Source: Caulobacter sp. 17J80-11 | GTDB taxonomy: Bacteria; Pseudomonadota; Alphaproteobacteria; Caulobacterales; Caulobacteraceae | Direction: 5' to 3' | NCBI RefSeq assembly: GCF_014349105.1 | Contig: NZ_JACSJI010000005.1 | Coordinates: 124,001 to 188,000, forward strand | Length of the DNA: 64,000 nt | Shown: in pieces, positions 1-9,155 of the stretch | How positions within the stretch are numbered: the stretch's first letter is position 1 | How the letters are laid out: every line of letters starts with the position of its first letter | Translations under genes and position numbers: made by a program | Notes under the pieces: model-generated | Databases searched by the model: none | Told to the model about the DNA's origin: nothing | What the model saw: only the letters and a program-made list of their open reading frames with translations

Positions 1-70
1 GTTTGCTTCAGGGCGCAGCGGCCATTAGCTTTGCGCCGTGCGCGCCCGCAGTCAGGGCGCCGGAGACGAC

Positions 71-775
71 ATGGCGAACATCACCCTGGTCGACGACGAC
101 GAGAACATCGTCGCGTCCGTGTCGCTGGCCCTGGAGAGCGCCGGCCACGAGATCAAGGCCTACCACGACGGCGTGACCGGTCTGCAGGCGCTGGAGAGCG
201 ATCCGCCGGACCTGGCCATCCTCGACGTCAAGATGCCGCGCATGGACGGCATGGAAGTGCTGCGCCGCCTGCGCCAGACCTCCAACATGCCGGTGATCAT
301 CCTCACCTCGAAGGACGAGGAGATCGACGAAATCCTGGGCTTTAACCTGGGCGCCGACGACTACATCCACAAACCCTTCTCGCAGCGCCTGCTGCTCGAG
401 AGGGTGAAGGCGGTGCTGCGCCGCGCCGGCATCGAGGGGCTCGAGCCGGTGGGGGCCGAGGTCGCCCAGGACAAGGCGCTCAAGCGCGGCAAGCTGGCCC
501 TCGACCCGGCGCGCCACGAGTGCACCTGGGACGGCCGGCCGGTGAAGCTGACCGTCACCGAGTTCCTGCTGCTGCAGGCCCTGGCCCAGCGTCCGGGCTT
601 CGTGAAGAGCCGCGACAACCTGATGGACGCGGCCTACGACGATCAGGTGTACGTGGACGACCGCACCATCGACAGCCACGTCAAACGCATGCGCAAGAAG
701 TTCCGGGTGGTCGACCCCGAGTTCGACGCGATCGAAACCCTGTATGGCGTCGGATACCGTTATCGAGAAAGCTGA
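71..775 (+). CDS. chvI: ChvI-type response regulator (OmpR/PhoB family)
   Basis: A 234-residue DNA-binding response regulator. The receiver domain fills residues 1-120, with acidic pocket DDD at 8-10, phospho-acceptor Asp52 (LDVKMP) and conserved Lys101 (HKPF). A winged-helix domain covers about 135-232. The ATG at 71 is chosen because GGAG lies just upstream and the protein then begins directly at the receiver strand [10 protein letters not shown]. The end of the gene overlaps the kinase gene by 32 bases. Family knowledge: ChvI with ChvG controls envelope, acid and osmotic stress responses in alphaproteobacteria. The identity rests on this pairing and on the PTS genes that follow. Confidence 0.93.
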   Translation: MANITLVDDDENIVASVSLALESAGHEIKAYHDGVTGLQALESDPPDLAILDVKMPRMDGMEVLRRLRQTSNMPVIILTSKDEEIDEILGFNLGADDYIHKPFSQRLLLERVKAVLRRAGIEGLEPVGAEVAQDKALKRGKLALDPARHECTWDGRPVKLTVTEFLLLQALAQRPGFVKSRDNLMDAAYDDQVYVDDRTIDSHVKRMRKKFRVVDPEFDAIETLYGVGYRYRES

Positions 776-2339
776 GCCGGCCCCGCGCGAGCGGGTGGCC
801 TGGCGCTGGTTCGGGGGGTCGCGGCTCGGCCGGCTGATCGTCGGCCTGAACCTGGTCGGCCTGGTCGTGCTCGTCGTCGGCGCCCTGGTCATGAACGAGT
901 TCCGCCAGGGGCTCATTCAGACCCGGCTGGATTCCCTGTCGGCCCAGGCCGAGCTGCTGGCCGAGGTGATCGCCGAGGGCGCGACCCGTGGCGAGCCGCA
1001 GCCGGAGCTGGAGCCGATCGCCGTGCTGGTGCTGCAGCGGTTCATCCCGCAGGGGCAGCGCGCGCGCCTGTTCGACGCCGAGGGCAACCTGCTGGCCGAC
1101 AGCTACGTCGTGTCCGAGGACGTGGACGTCAAAGCCCTGCCGCCGGCGCGCAAGCCCGACGCCCGTCCGCCCCGCAAGCCCGACCTGGCCAAGGAGGCCA
1201 AGCTGGAGGCCGACGCGCGGGCCGACCTCGACGCCGAGGTGGCGCGGGCGCTGAAGGGCGAGCGGGTCGCCGACGTGCGTCACTCGGAGACCGGCGAGCG
1301 GGTGGTCTCGGTGTCCATTCCCGTGCAGCGCGTCGAGGCGGTCCTGGGCGTTCTGACGCTGGAGGCCGGCGACGTCGACGCCATCGTGGCGGCCCAGCGG
1401 CGCGCCCTGCTGCCGTTCGCGGCCATCGCGCTGGGCGTGACCCTGCTGTCGTCGTTGCTGCTGCACGTGCTGGTGGCCCGCCCGGTGATGCGCCTGTCGG
1501 CCGCCGCCGACCAGGTGCGCCTGTCGCGCGCGCGCGCCATCTCGCTGCCGGACCTCGAGGCCCGCAACGACGAGATCGGCGACCTGGCGCGCTCGCTCGA
1601 GACCATGACCGCCACCCTGTCGGACCGCATGGACGCCATCGAGCGGTTCGCCGCGGACGTCAGCCACGAGATCAAGAACCCGCTGACCTCGATCCGCTCG
1701 GCGGTGGAGACGCTGGACCTGGTCAAGGACGACAAGGCCAAGGATCGCCTGACCGGCGTGCTCAAGCAGGACGTCAAGCGGCTGGATCGCCTGATCACCG
1801 ACATCTCCAACGCCTCGCGCCTCGACGCGGAGCTGTCGCGCGACCAGCCCAAGCCGGTCGATCTGGGCCGCCTGCTCGGCGACCTGACGGCCGCCTACAA
1901 CGACGCCGCCCGCGAGGGCGAGCCGGTGGTGAAGCTGGTGCTGCCGTCCGAGCCGCTGCGCGTGGCGGGACGCGAGGGCCCGCTGGGCCAGGTGTTCCGC
2001 AACCTGATCGACAACGCCCGCTCGTTCGGCAAGCCGGGCGGCAAGGTGACGGTGGCGCTGCAGCGCTCCGACGTCGATCCGGCCCGCTCGGTGCTGCTGC
2101 GGGTCGAGGACGACGGCCCCGGCGTGCCGGTCGAGAACCTGGAGACCATCTTCCAGCGCTTCTACACCTCGCGCCCGAAGGGGGCGGCGTTCGGCGGCAA
2201 TTCGGGCCTGGGCCTGTCGATCTCGCGCCAGATCGTCGAGGCGCACGGCGGCCGGATCTGGGCCGAGAACCTGACAGGTCCGGACGGCGAGGTGCGCGGT
2301 GCGCGCCTGTCGGTCGCCCTGCCGGAAGCGGCGCGGTGA
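744..2339 (+). CDS. chvG: ChvG-type sensor histidine kinase
   Basis: A 531-residue inner-membrane histidine kinase. A first membrane helix lies near residues 30-50 and a periplasmic region carries a Lys/Pro-rich stretch ([13 protein letters not shown]). A second helix near 225-245 is followed by a HAMP-like linker. The H-box is SHEIKNP with phospho-accepting His308, followed by N-box ([10 protein letters not shown]) and G-box motifs (DDGPGVP, GLGLS). The start lies 32 bases inside chvI, so the two are probably co-translated. The final TGA overlaps the GTG of hprK. It is the presumed partner of the upstream regulator in sensing cell-envelope stress. Confidence 0.92.
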   Translation: MASDTVIEKAEPAPRERVAWRWFGGSRLGRLIVGLNLVGLVVLVVGALVMNEFRQGLIQTRLDSLSAQAELLAEVIAEGATRGEPQPELEPIAVLVLQRFIPQGQRARLFDAEGNLLADSYVVSEDVDVKALPPARKPDARPPRKPDLAKEAKLEADARADLDAEVARALKGERVADVRHSETGERVVSVSIPVQRVEAVLGVLTLEAGDVDAIVAAQRRALLPFAAIALGVTLLSSLLLHVLVARPVMRLSAAADQVRLSRARAISLPDLEARNDEIGDLARSLETMTATLSDRMDAIERFAADVSHEIKNPLTSIRSAVETLDLVKDDKAKDRLTGVLKQDVKRLDRLITDISNASRLDAELSRDQPKPVDLGRLLGDLTAAYNDAAREGEPVVKLVLPSEPLRVAGREGPLGQVFRNLIDNARSFGKPGGKVTVALQRSDVDPARSVLLRVEDDGPGVPVENLETIFQRFYTSRPKGAAFGGNSGLGLSISRQIVEAHGGRIWAENLTGPDGEVRGARLSVALPEAAR

Positions 2340-2788
2340 TCGTCCACGCCACCTCGGTCGCGCGGTTCACGCCGGCCGGCTGGCGCGCCGCCCTGCTGTT
2401 CGGCCGCTCCGGCGCCGGCAAGAGCGACCTCGCCTTGCGCGCCATGGCGGCCGGCTGGCGGCTGGTGTCGGACGACTACACCCGCGTCTGGGCGTCGGGC
2501 GGCGTGCTCTGGGCCCGCGCGCCGGAGACCATCGAGGGCCTGATCGAGGCGCGGGCGGTCGGCATCCTCACGACCGTTCCGCTCGGCCTCGCGCCGGTCG
2601 CGTGCGCCGTCGAATGCGAGGCCGAGGCCCCCGAACGCCTGCCCGAAGCGGAAGAGATCGAGCTGGAAACGGTTAACGTGCCGCGCTTCCACCTACGTGC
2701 CGTAGAAGCCTCAGCGCTGGCGAAACTGGACCGCGCGCTTTCGACCCACGGAAGGACCCTTGGACCTGAACGGGGTTCGGCCTATTAA
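2336..2788 (+). CDS. hprK: Short HPr kinase/phosphorylase
   Basis: A 150-residue protein that keeps only the catalytic P-loop part of HPr kinase (Walker A GRSGAGKS at 23-30, followed by the DDYTRVW segment). It lacks the N-terminal domain of the roughly 310-residue Gram-positive enzymes. This short form is usual in alphaproteobacteria. It should phosphorylate the regulatory serine of the HPr encoded two genes downstream. The GTG start at 2336 overlaps the chvG stop as GTGA, indicating translational coupling. The order chvI-chvG-hprK-EIIA-HPr is a recognised alphaproteobacterial arrangement tying the PTS to envelope signalling. Confidence 0.88.
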   Translation: MIVHATSVARFTPAGWRAALLFGRSGAGKSDLALRAMAAGWRLVSDDYTRVWASGGVLWARAPETIEGLIEARAVGILTTVPLGLAPVACAVECEAEAPERLPEAEEIELETVNVPRFHLRAVEASALAKLDRALSTHGRTLGPERGSAY

Positions 2789-2849
2789 GCCCCCGCGCGA
2801 CAGAGCTGTGACAGGCCGGGCGCAGGTGGGGCGTGGTTAAGAGGCTCAG

Positions 2850-3254
2850 ATGATCGGGCTCGTGATCGTCACTCACGGCGGGCTCGCGGCCGAGTTTGTT
2901 TCGGCCATGGAGCACGTCGTCGGACCGCAACGCGGGGTGGCGGCGATCTGCATCGGACCGGACGACGACATGGAGCGTCGTCGGCGGGACATTCTCGACG
3001 CCTGCGCGGCCGTGGACGAAGGTCGCGGCGTGATCCTGCTCACCGACATGTTCGGCGGCACGCCCTCCAACCTGGCCATCTCGGTTATGGAGCAGACCGG
3101 CGCCGAGGTGATCGCCGGCCTGAACCTGCCCATGCTGATCAAGCTGGCGAGCGTGCGTCACCGCGAGACGCTGGAGTCCTGCGTCGCCCACGCCCAGGAG
3201 GCCGGGCGCAAGTACATCTCCGTCGCCTCCTACGTCCTGGCCGGAGAGAAGTGA
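2850..3254 (+). CDS. PTS system EIIA component, mannose family
   Basis: A 134-residue cytoplasmic EIIA domain of the mannose/fructose family. It opens MIGLVIVTHG, placing the phospho-accepting His at residue 9, and contains the family motif TDMFGGTPSN. AAGAGG upstream of the ATG serves as ribosome binding site. No IIB, IIC or IID gene is nearby, so this is probably a regulatory phosphocarrier rather than part of a sugar permease. It overlaps the start of the HPr gene. Confidence 0.9.
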   Translation: MIGLVIVTHGGLAAEFVSAMEHVVGPQRGVAAICIGPDDDMERRRRDILDACAAVDEGRGVILLTDMFGGTPSNLAISVMEQTGAEVIAGLNLPMLIKLASVRHRETLESCVAHAQEAGRKYISVASYVLAGEK

Positions 3255-3532
3255 TGAGCGGGCCGCTGAAGCGCACGGTGGAGATCTGCAACGAGCGTGG
3301 TCTGCACGCCCGCGCTTCCGCGAAGTTCGTAAAGATGGCCTCGACCTTCGACGCCGAGGTCAGGGTCAGCCGCGACGGCCAGACGGTCGACGCCCGCTCG
3401 ATCATGGGCCTCCTGATGCTGTCGGCGGCGATCGGCTCGACCGTCGAGATCGAGGCCGACGGGCCCGAGGCGGAAGCCGCCGTCGACGCCCTGGCCAATC
3501 TGGTCGAGTGCCGCTTCGACGAAGAGCGCTGA
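3254..3532 (+). CDS. ptsH: Phosphocarrier protein HPr
   Basis: A 92-residue HPr. The active-site His is residue 18 in NERGLHARASA, and the HprK target serine is about residue 49 (ARSIMGLLML). ATG 3254 is used; a GTG at 3251 would add one residue and overlap the EIIA stop as GTGA. It accepts phosphate from Enzyme I, which is not in this window, and passes it to EIIA. Having both the serine site and HprK in one operon implies dual regulation by phosphorylation. Confidence 0.93.
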   Translation: MSGPLKRTVEICNERGLHARASAKFVKMASTFDAEVRVSRDGQTVDARSIMGLLMLSAAIGSTVEIEADGPEAEAAVDALANLVECRFDEER

Positions 3533-3624
3533 GCGCGCGGATCGTTTTCGCGCCAACGGTTTACATTGATAACGAATCTCGCGTAACAGGGGTCGCCCGT
3601 TTAGGTTGAGCCTGGGGATCGTGC

Positions 3625-4143
3625 TTGTCTGGCGACGTTTTCGCGCGCGTCCGGGTTCTCGTCGTCGACGATCACGACCACATGCGCCGCATCCTGGCGA
3701 CCGTCCTGCGCGGCATCGGGGTCCAGGAAATCCAGGAAGCGGACAACGGCGAGGAAGGCCTGCGCCAACTGGCGATCTTCCGGCCGGATCTGGTGATCCT
3801 CGACTTGGCCATGCCCGGCCTCGACGGGGTTGAATTCGCCTGGCGGGCCCGGCGCGATCCCAAGGTCGAACGCCAGGTGCCGATGATCATGGTCACCGGC
3901 CATTCGGGGCTGACCCAGGTGCTGGCGGCGCGCGACGCCGGGGTAGACGAGGTGCTGACCAAGCCGCTCACCGCGCGCGGCCTGCTGCAGCGGCTCGAGG
4001 CCGTGATCCAGTCGGAGCGGCCGTTCGTCATCGCCGACCGCTACATCGGGCCGTGCCGCCGGCGCCTGCGCGCCGAACACTACGGTCCGTGGCGTCGGGC
4101 CGAGGACCACGCCCGCTGCATCCTCGACATCGACGACGCCTAG
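3625..4143 (+). CDS. Single-domain response regulator with a conserved C-terminal tail
   Basis: A 172-residue protein with one receiver domain (VVDD at 13-16, phospho-acceptor Asp60 in ILDLAMP, Lys113 in LTKP) and a tail of about 40 residues lacking an output domain. The tail carries RPFVIADRYIGPCRR at about 132-146. The same tail pattern occurs in the chemotaxis receiver protein at 53341-53946. The start is a TTG preceded by GGGGA; no ATG fits the receiver start. Partner kinase unknown. The gene ends 4 bases into the convergent monooxygenase gene. Confidence 0.8.
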   Translation: MSGDVFARVRVLVVDDHDHMRRILATVLRGIGVQEIQEADNGEEGLRQLAIFRPDLVILDLAMPGLDGVEFAWRARRDPKVERQVPMIMVTGHSGLTQVLAARDAGVDEVLTKPLTARGLLQRLEAVIQSERPFVIADRYIGPCRRRLRAEHYGPWRRAEDHARCILDIDDA

Positions 4144-4487
4144 AGCGCGTGCGCCCGGCGGCTGTCCGCCGGCGCCTCGCCGCGGCGGGTCAGCCCGTAG
4201 TCGCGCGACACCTGCGCCACCCGCAGCCGATAATCGGCGAACACGCCCGCGCGACCCCGCGCCTGCGCCTGCCGGTGCTCGGCCAGATCGCGCCAACGCG
4301 TCACCGCCGCCTCGTCGCGCCAGAACGACAGCGACAGCAGCTTGCCGGGGTCCGACACGCTGACGAAGCGCTCGACCGAGACAAAGCCGTCGATCTGCTC
4401 CAGCGTCGGGCGCAGGACCTCGGCGATGTCGAAATAGTCCTGCGCCCGGCCCTCGGCCGGCCAGGCCTCGAAGAGGACGGCGATCAC
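4140..4487 (-). CDS. Antibiotic biosynthesis monooxygenase (ABM)-domain protein
   Basis: A 115-residue small alpha-beta protein with the dimeric ABM pattern: [10 protein letters not shown], then GFVSVERF, then [10 protein letters not shown] and WR near the helix. Such proteins are cofactor-free oxygenases or small stress proteins, and the substrate cannot be read from sequence. It is co-transcribed with and overlaps the upstream NIPSNAP gene by 4 bases. Both lie next to a divergent ArsR-type regulator. Confidence 0.78.
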   Translation of the reverse strand: MIAVLFEAWPAEGRAQDYFDIAEVLRPTLEQIDGFVSVERFVSVSDPGKLLSLSFWRDEAAVTRWRDLAEHRQAQARGRAGVFADYRLRVAQVSRDYGLTRRGEAPADSRRAHAL

Positions 4488-4804
4488 GCGGCCGCCTCCG
4501 CCACGACCGGCGTCAGGAAGGTGCGCTCCTCGCGCCGGATGAAGCGACGCTCCTGGGCGAAGCGGAAGTTGGCGGCGCCTTCCGGATCGCGCTTCAGGGC
4601 GGCGCGGTACGCTTCGTAGGCGGCCAGGCTGTCGAAGCCGATCAGCCCCCAGGCGACGTCGCTGGTCCCCTCGTGCGGCAGGAAATAGCCCAGCAGGTCG
4701 CCGCCGCAGCGGGGAATGATCTCCAGCCAGCGGCCGGCGTAGGCTTCGAACGCCTCGCGCTGGTGCGGCTCGATCTCGTAGCGGATGAAGCAGGTGACGC
4801 GCAT
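4484..4804 (-). CDS. NIPSNAP family protein
   Basis: A 106-residue protein with the NIPSNAP ferredoxin-like fold pattern: [33 protein letters not shown], then YEAYRAAL and a late F..QE segment. Cellular role unknown. NIPSNAP and ABM folds are related, and these two adjacent small genes may form a functional pair. The promoter should lie in the 103-base gap shared with the divergent ArsR gene, so control by that regulator is plausible but not shown. Confidence 0.8.
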   Translation of the reverse strand: MRVTCFIRYEIEPHQREAFEAYAGRWLEIIPRCGGDLLGYFLPHEGTSDVAWGLIGFDSLAAYEAYRAALKRDPEGAANFRFAQERRFIRREERTFLTPVVAEAAA

Positions 4805-4907
4805 CCTCGGGGCCTCCTTGTGCGCGTCCTTCCTAGGTCCTCCAGGCGGTCGGATGCTTCGACGCCGGTGGAAGCGACGGGTGGGCGGTTTGGGCTAGGA
4901 TCGGCCC

Positions 4908-5585
4908 ATGAAGCTCGGACCTGACATCGCTGTCGCCGCCGCCCTGATCGGCGACCCGGCCCGCGCCAACATGCTGGTGGCCCTCCTGTCGGGCCAGGCG
5001 CTCACCGCCGGCGAACTGGCCGCGGAGGCCGGCGTGAGCCTGCAGACCGCCAGCCACCACCTGGGCAAGCTGGAGGCCGGCGGCCTGGTCGTCCCGCGCA
5101 AGCAGGGCCGGCACCGTTACGTCTCTCTGGCCGGGCCGGAGGTGGCCAGGGCGCTTGAGGGCCTGATGGGCCTGGCCGCCGCCACCGGCGCCCGGCGCGT
5201 GCGCATCGGCCCGAAGGAGCCGGCCCTGCGCCACGCCCGGGTCTGCTACGACCACCTCGCCGGCGAACTGGGCGTGCTGATGTTCGACCGCCTGGCCGCC
5301 GACGGCGCCATCGCCGTCGAGGGCGAACGGGTGGACCTGACCGGCGCGGGCGCGGTGCGGATCGCCCGCCTGGGCGTCACGCCGGAAAGCCTGCCGCGGG
5401 GACGCCCCCTCTGCCGGACCTGCCTGGATTGGAGCGAACGCCGCTCGCACCTGGGCGGCCCGCTCGCCAGGGCGCTGATGGGTCGCTTCCTCGAGCTCGG
5501 CTGGGCCGACCGCGAGGCCGGCACGCGGATCGTACGCTTCAAGCCTTCGGGACTGCGCGAATTCCAGACCTGGCTGGGGGCCTAA
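4908..5585 (+). CDS. ArsR-family transcriptional regulator with C-terminal extension
   Basis: A 225-residue regulator. The N-terminal 90 residues form an ArsR winged helix (GDPARANMLVALL, recognition helix SLQTASHHLGKLE, wing GRHRYVSLA). A further 130 residues include LCRTCLDWSERRSHLGG, seen in long ArsR proteins of proteobacteria. The CxxC could bind metal or sense redox state; this is inference. It is divergent from the NIPSNAP/ABM genes, and its stop overlaps the convergent CoA-transferase gene by 4 bases. Confidence 0.85.
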   Translation: MKLGPDIAVAAALIGDPARANMLVALLSGQALTAGELAAEAGVSLQTASHHLGKLEAGGLVVPRKQGRHRYVSLAGPEVARALEGLMGLAAATGARRVRIGPKEPALRHARVCYDHLAGELGVLMFDRLAADGAIAVEGERVDLTGAGAVRIARLGVTPESLPRGRPLCRTCLDWSERRSHLGGPLARALMGRFLELGWADREAGTRIVRFKPSGLREFQTWLGA

Positions 5586-6823
5586 ACCACTCCGGCGGCG
5601 CGCAGTTCGGCGATGCGCTCCGGGGTCAGGCCAAGGCGCTCGGCCAGCACCTTGTCGGTGTGCTCGCCCAGGGCGGGCGGGGGCGTCACGTAGGCGACCG
5701 GGGTCTGCGACAGCCGCACCGGACTGGCCACGGTCTTGATCGGCCGGGCCAGGTCGCCGCGGACCTGTTCGACCACCAGGCCGCGCGCCTTGGCCTGCGG
5801 CTCCGCGAACACGCCGTCGATGGTGTTGATCGGCCCGCAGGGGACGCCGGCGGCCTCCAGCGCCTTGATCCAGTGGTGCGTGGTCCCGGCCTCGGTCAGG
5901 GCGGTCAGCAGGGGGATCAGCTCGGCCCGGTTGGCGACGCGGAGCGCGTTGGTCAGGAAGCGGTGGTCCTCGCCCAGCGCCTCGTCCCCCAGCGCCTTGC
6001 ACAGCGCGCGGAACTGGCCGTCGTTGCCGACCGCCACCACGATCGAGCCGTCGGCGGTGGCGAAGGGCTGATAGGGGCACAGGTTCGGGTGGGCGTTGCC
6101 CAGGCGCTGGGGCGCGCGGCCCGAGACGAAGAAGTTGGTCGCTTGGTTGGCGAGCATGGCCGCCTGCACGTCGAACAGGGCCAGGTCCACGTGCTGGCCC
6201 TGGCCGGTCATGCGGGCGTGCAGCAGGGCGGCGAGGATGCCGTTCGAGGCGTAGAGTCCGGTGAACAGGTCGGCCACCGCCACGCCCACCTTCATCGGCT
6301 CGTCGCCGGGCGCGCCCTCGGGCTGGCCGGTGATCGACATCAGTCCGCCCATGGCCTGGATCATGTAGTCGTAGCCGGCCCGCTCGGCGTAGGGGCCGCT
6401 CTGCCCGAAGCCGGTGATCGAGCAGTAGACCAGCCGCGGGTTGACCTGGCGCAGGCTGTCGTAGTCGAGGCCGTACTTCTTCAGGCCGCCGACCTTGAAG
6501 TTCTCGACCACCACGTCGGCCCGGGCGGCCAGTTCTCGCAGCAGGGCCGCGCCTTCGGGGCGGGCCATGTCCACCGTGACCGAGCGCTTGTTGCGGTTGG
6601 CGCACATGAAATAGGCGGCGTCGCCCCGCTCGCCCTCGGCGGTGTCGGTGAACGGCGGGCCCCAGGCGCGGGTGTCGTCGCCGGCCCCGGGCCGCTCGAC
6701 CTTGATCACGTCCGCGCCGAGATCAGCCAGCAACTGGGTCGCCCAGGGCCCGGCCAGCACGCGCGACAGGTCGAGCACGGTGACGCCCGCCAACGGGCCG
6801 GTGGCTGCCTTTGCTTCACTCAT
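5582..6823 (-). CDS. Class III CoA-transferase (CaiB/BaiF family)
   Basis: A 413-residue full-length family III CoA-transferase. It opens with GVTVLDLSRVLAGPWATQ and carries the CoA-binding motif NRNKRSVTVD near residue 78. A conserved Asp185 (VADLFTG) matches the position expected to form the acyl intermediate. The substrate is undetermined: members act on formyl-, carnitinyl-, succinyl- or methylacyl-CoA. Glutaryl-CoA dehydrogenase is encoded 1.2 kb away, so a role with dicarboxylic acid CoA esters is possible. It stands alone on the minus strand. Confidence 0.88.
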   Translation of the reverse strand: MSEAKAATGPLAGVTVLDLSRVLAGPWATQLLADLGADVIKVERPGAGDDTRAWGPPFTDTAEGERGDAAYFMCANRNKRSVTVDMARPEGAALLRELAARADVVVENFKVGGLKKYGLDYDSLRQVNPRLVYCSITGFGQSGPYAERAGYDYMIQAMGGLMSITGQPEGAPGDEPMKVGVAVADLFTGLYASNGILAALLHARMTGQGQHVDLALFDVQAAMLANQATNFFVSGRAPQRLGNAHPNLCPYQPFATADGSIVVAVGNDGQFRALCKALGDEALGEDHRFLTNALRVANRAELIPLLTALTEAGTTHHWIKALEAAGVPCGPINTIDGVFAEPQAKARGLVVEQVRGDLARPIKTVASPVRLSQTPVAYVTPPPALGEHTDKVLAERLGLTPERIAELRAAGVV

Positions 6824-6927
6824 GGGGCCTGAATAGGCCCGCCCGTCGCCTGACTCCAGCGTCGAGATGGGGCTTGGCGGTTCCGGGGCGAATGGTGTTC
6901 TCTAGGTCCGGGGGAACGGGGGTCGCT

Positions 6928-7551
6928 ATGGACAAGACTGTTCGCTCTGTGCGCTGGCCGCTGGTGTTCGACTTCGCCGAACGCATCGTCCTGATCGCGC
7001 TATATGTTTCGCTGGTGATGCGCATCCTGGCCGTCGTCCAGCACAACCCCTACAACGTGGTCCTGCTGCTGTCGGAGGCGATCGTCCTGGGGCTGCTGCT
7101 GGTGCGGCGTCCGGCCGACCAGCTGAGCCTGCGGCCCTTGGACTGGATCATCGCGTTCGGAGGCACCGCCGCGCCGATGCTGGCCGCGCCCGCCGACGGG
7201 GCGTTGATCCCCCAGTTCACGGGCCTGGTCGTCATGATCTACGGCCTGGTCGTCAGCATGGCCGCCCAGATCGCGCTCCGCCGCAGCTTCGGCGTGGTGG
7301 CGGCCAACCGCGGCGTGCGGATCGGCGGACCGTACCGCTTCGTGCGCCACCCGATGTACGTCGGCTATTTCATCATCAACGCCGGCTTCCTGCTGCTCAA
7401 TCCCAGCGCCTGGAACCTGGCGATGTTCGGCGTCGGCGCCGCGCTGCAGGTCATGCGCATCCTGGCCGAGGAGCGGGTGCTGGGCGAAGATCCGGCGTAC
7501 CGGGCATACGCCGCGAGCGTGCCCTACCGGCTGGTGCCGAAGCTGTTCTGA
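6928..7551 (+). CDS. Isoprenylcysteine carboxyl methyltransferase-like membrane protein
   Basis: A 207-residue membrane protein with about five hydrophobic helices. Its C-terminal half has the ICMT/PEMT signature: GPYRFVRHPMYVGYF, then EERVLGEDPAYRAYAASVPYRLVP. This domain binds S-adenosylmethionine at the membrane face. The bacterial substrate is unknown; prenylated proteins are not expected. The ATG at 6928 is used because upstream in-frame starts add a non-homologous leader and G-rich sequence precedes it. Confidence 0.82.
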   Translation: MDKTVRSVRWPLVFDFAERIVLIALYVSLVMRILAVVQHNPYNVVLLLSEAIVLGLLLVRRPADQLSLRPLDWIIAFGGTAAPMLAAPADGALIPQFTGLVVMIYGLVVSMAAQIALRRSFGVVAANRGVRIGGPYRFVRHPMYVGYFIINAGFLLLNPSAWNLAMFGVGAALQVMRILAEERVLGEDPAYRAYAASVPYRLVPKLF

Positions 7552-7554
7552 GCC

Positions 7555-7821
7555 TTAGAGGCCCGGATCCCACACGCCGGCCTGGCGCATGCGCTCCTCG
7601 CGGGCGGTGACGGCGCGGCCGTTCAGCTCGCCGGCCATCTCGCGCACGCAGTCCGACGCGGCGGTCTTGCACAGGCCCGGGATCAGGGCGTGAGTGTAGG
7701 CGGCCAGGCTGGCCTTCAGCAGCCGCCAGCCGTAGCGCGAGGCCGCGCCCGCGTGTTCGAGGTAGGTTTCCTCGACCTCGCGGGGATGCTGGATGAAAAG
7801 CCGGTGCAGCACGTTGGCCAT
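7555..7821 (-). CDS. DUF6356 family protein
   Basis: An 88-residue protein matching a small family known from Caulobacterales and Sphingomonadales (FIQHPREVEETYLEHAGAASRYGW, then a hydrophobic segment ending ALIPGLC). It has one weak membrane or amphipathic helix in the middle. Function unknown. It stops 3 bases from the convergent methyltransferase gene. Confidence 0.7.
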   Translation of the reverse strand: MANVLHRLFIQHPREVEETYLEHAGAASRYGWRLLKASLAAYTHALIPGLCKTAASDCVREMAGELNGRAVTAREERMRQAGVWDPGL

Positions 7822-7970
7822 CTTCTCTCCAAGGCGCGGATCAGCCGCGTCCCATCCCCCTACCTAGACCCGTGTTTTTCCCGTAGACGCTCGGGAACCG
7901 GAGACTCACTCCCATATCATGCGACACGCGCGCTGACACGCGGCGCGCGACCGCGCTTACGGAGACCGCC

Positions 7971-9155
7971 ATGCCGCTCGACGCCGGCCAGAAGACCTTC
8001 CGCTGGGACGACCCGTTGGACCTGACGGGCCGCCTCACCGACGAGGAGCGCATGGTGCAGGACGCCGCCCGCCAGTACGCGCGCGAGAAGCTGCTGCCGC
8101 GGGTGGTAACCGCCTTCGCCGAGGAACGGTTCGATCGCGAGATCATGACCGAGATGGGGGCGATGGGCTTCCTGGGCGCGACCCTGCCGGAACAATACGG
8201 CGGCGCCGGCGTCAGCCACGTGGCCTACGGCCTGATCGCCCGCGAGATCGAGGCGGTCGACAGCGGCTACCGCTCGGCCATGAGCGTGCAGTCGTCCCTG
8301 GCCATGTACCCGATCTACGCCTTCGGCACCGAAGAGCAGAAGATGCGCTGGCTGCCGAAGATGGCCGCCGGCGAGCTGGTCGGGTGCTTCGGCCTGACCG
8401 AGGCCGACGGCGGCTCCGACCCGGCCTCGATGAAGACCAAGGCCGAGAAGGTCCCGAGCGGCTACAAGCTGAACGGCGGCAAGTACTGGATCACCAACTC
8501 GCCGATCGCCGACCTGGCGGTGGTGTGGGCCAAGCTGGACGGCGAGATCCGCGGCTTCGTGGTCGAGCGCGGCATGGACGGCTTCACCACCACCAAGATC
8601 GGCGACAAGCTCTCGCTCCGCGCCTCGATCACCGGCGACATCGGCCTGAACGACGTGATCGTGCCGGAAGAGAACCTGCTGCCCGGCGTGAAGGGCCTGC
8701 GTGGTCCGTTCTCGTGCCTGAACAAGGCCCGCTACGGCATCAGCTGGGGCGCCATGGGCGCGGCCGAGTTCTGCTTCCACGCCACCCGCGACTACGTCTC
8801 CGAGCGCATCCTGTTCGGCCGGCCGCTGTCGGCGCGCCAGTTGGTGCAGAAGAAGCTGGCCGACATGCAGACCGAGATCTTCCTCGGCTTCGAGGGCGCG
8901 CTGGCGCTGGGGCGTCTGCTCGACCAGGGCGCCTGGGTGCCGGAAGCCATCTCGATGATGAAGCGCAACAACTGCGGCAAGGCCCTGGCCATCGCTCGCG
9001 AGGCTCGCGACATGCACGGCGGCGCCGGCATCACCGGCGAGCACCACGTCATGCGCCACGCCATGAACCTCGAGACGGTGAACACCTACGAGGGCGCCCA
9101 CGACGTGCACGCGCTGATCCTGGGTCGCGCCATCACCGGCGAGAGCGCGTTCTGA
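7971..9155 (+). CDS. gcdH: Glutaryl-CoA dehydrogenase
   Basis: A 394-residue flavin acyl-CoA dehydrogenase. It oxidatively decarboxylates glutaryl-CoA to crotonyl-CoA in lysine and tryptophan breakdown. Evidence: the FAD-binding segment [30 protein letters not shown], and the C-terminal [20 protein letters not shown] with the catalytic Glu at about 374, diagnostic of this subfamily. GGAG precedes the ATG. Its final bases overlap the start of the next gene. The upstream gap (7822-7970) has only weak GC-rich inverted repeats. Confidence 0.92.
   Translation: MPLDAGQKTFRWDDPLDLTGRLTDEERMVQDAARQYAREKLLPRVVTAFAEERFDREIMTEMGAMGFLGATLPEQYGGAGVSHVAYGLIAREIEAVDSGYRSAMSVQSSLAMYPIYAFGTEEQKMRWLPKMAAGELVGCFGLTEADGGSDPASMKTKAEKVPSGYKLNGGKYWITNSPIADLAVVWAKLDGEIRGFVVERGMDGFTTTKIGDKLSLRASITGDIGLNDVIVPEENLLPGVKGLRGPFSCLNKARYGISWGAMGAAEFCFHATRDYVSERILFGRPLSARQLVQKKLADMQTEIFLGFEGALALGRLLDQGAWVPEAISMMKRNNCGKALAIAREARDMHGGAGITGEHHVMRHAMNLETVNTYEGAHDVHALILGRAITGESAF

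Noticed and set aside
681-2246. A long open frame on the minus strand across chvG.
   Set aside because: GC-rich coding DNA keeps antisense frames open. The translation is low-complexity (His, Gln, Arg, Gly-rich) with no family motif, while the plus frame is a clear kinase.
4908-5585. The ArsR protein at 4.9 kb as the regulator of the ahcY palindrome.
   Set aside because: It is 16 kb away and divergent from other genes, with no copy of the palindrome in its own upstream region.
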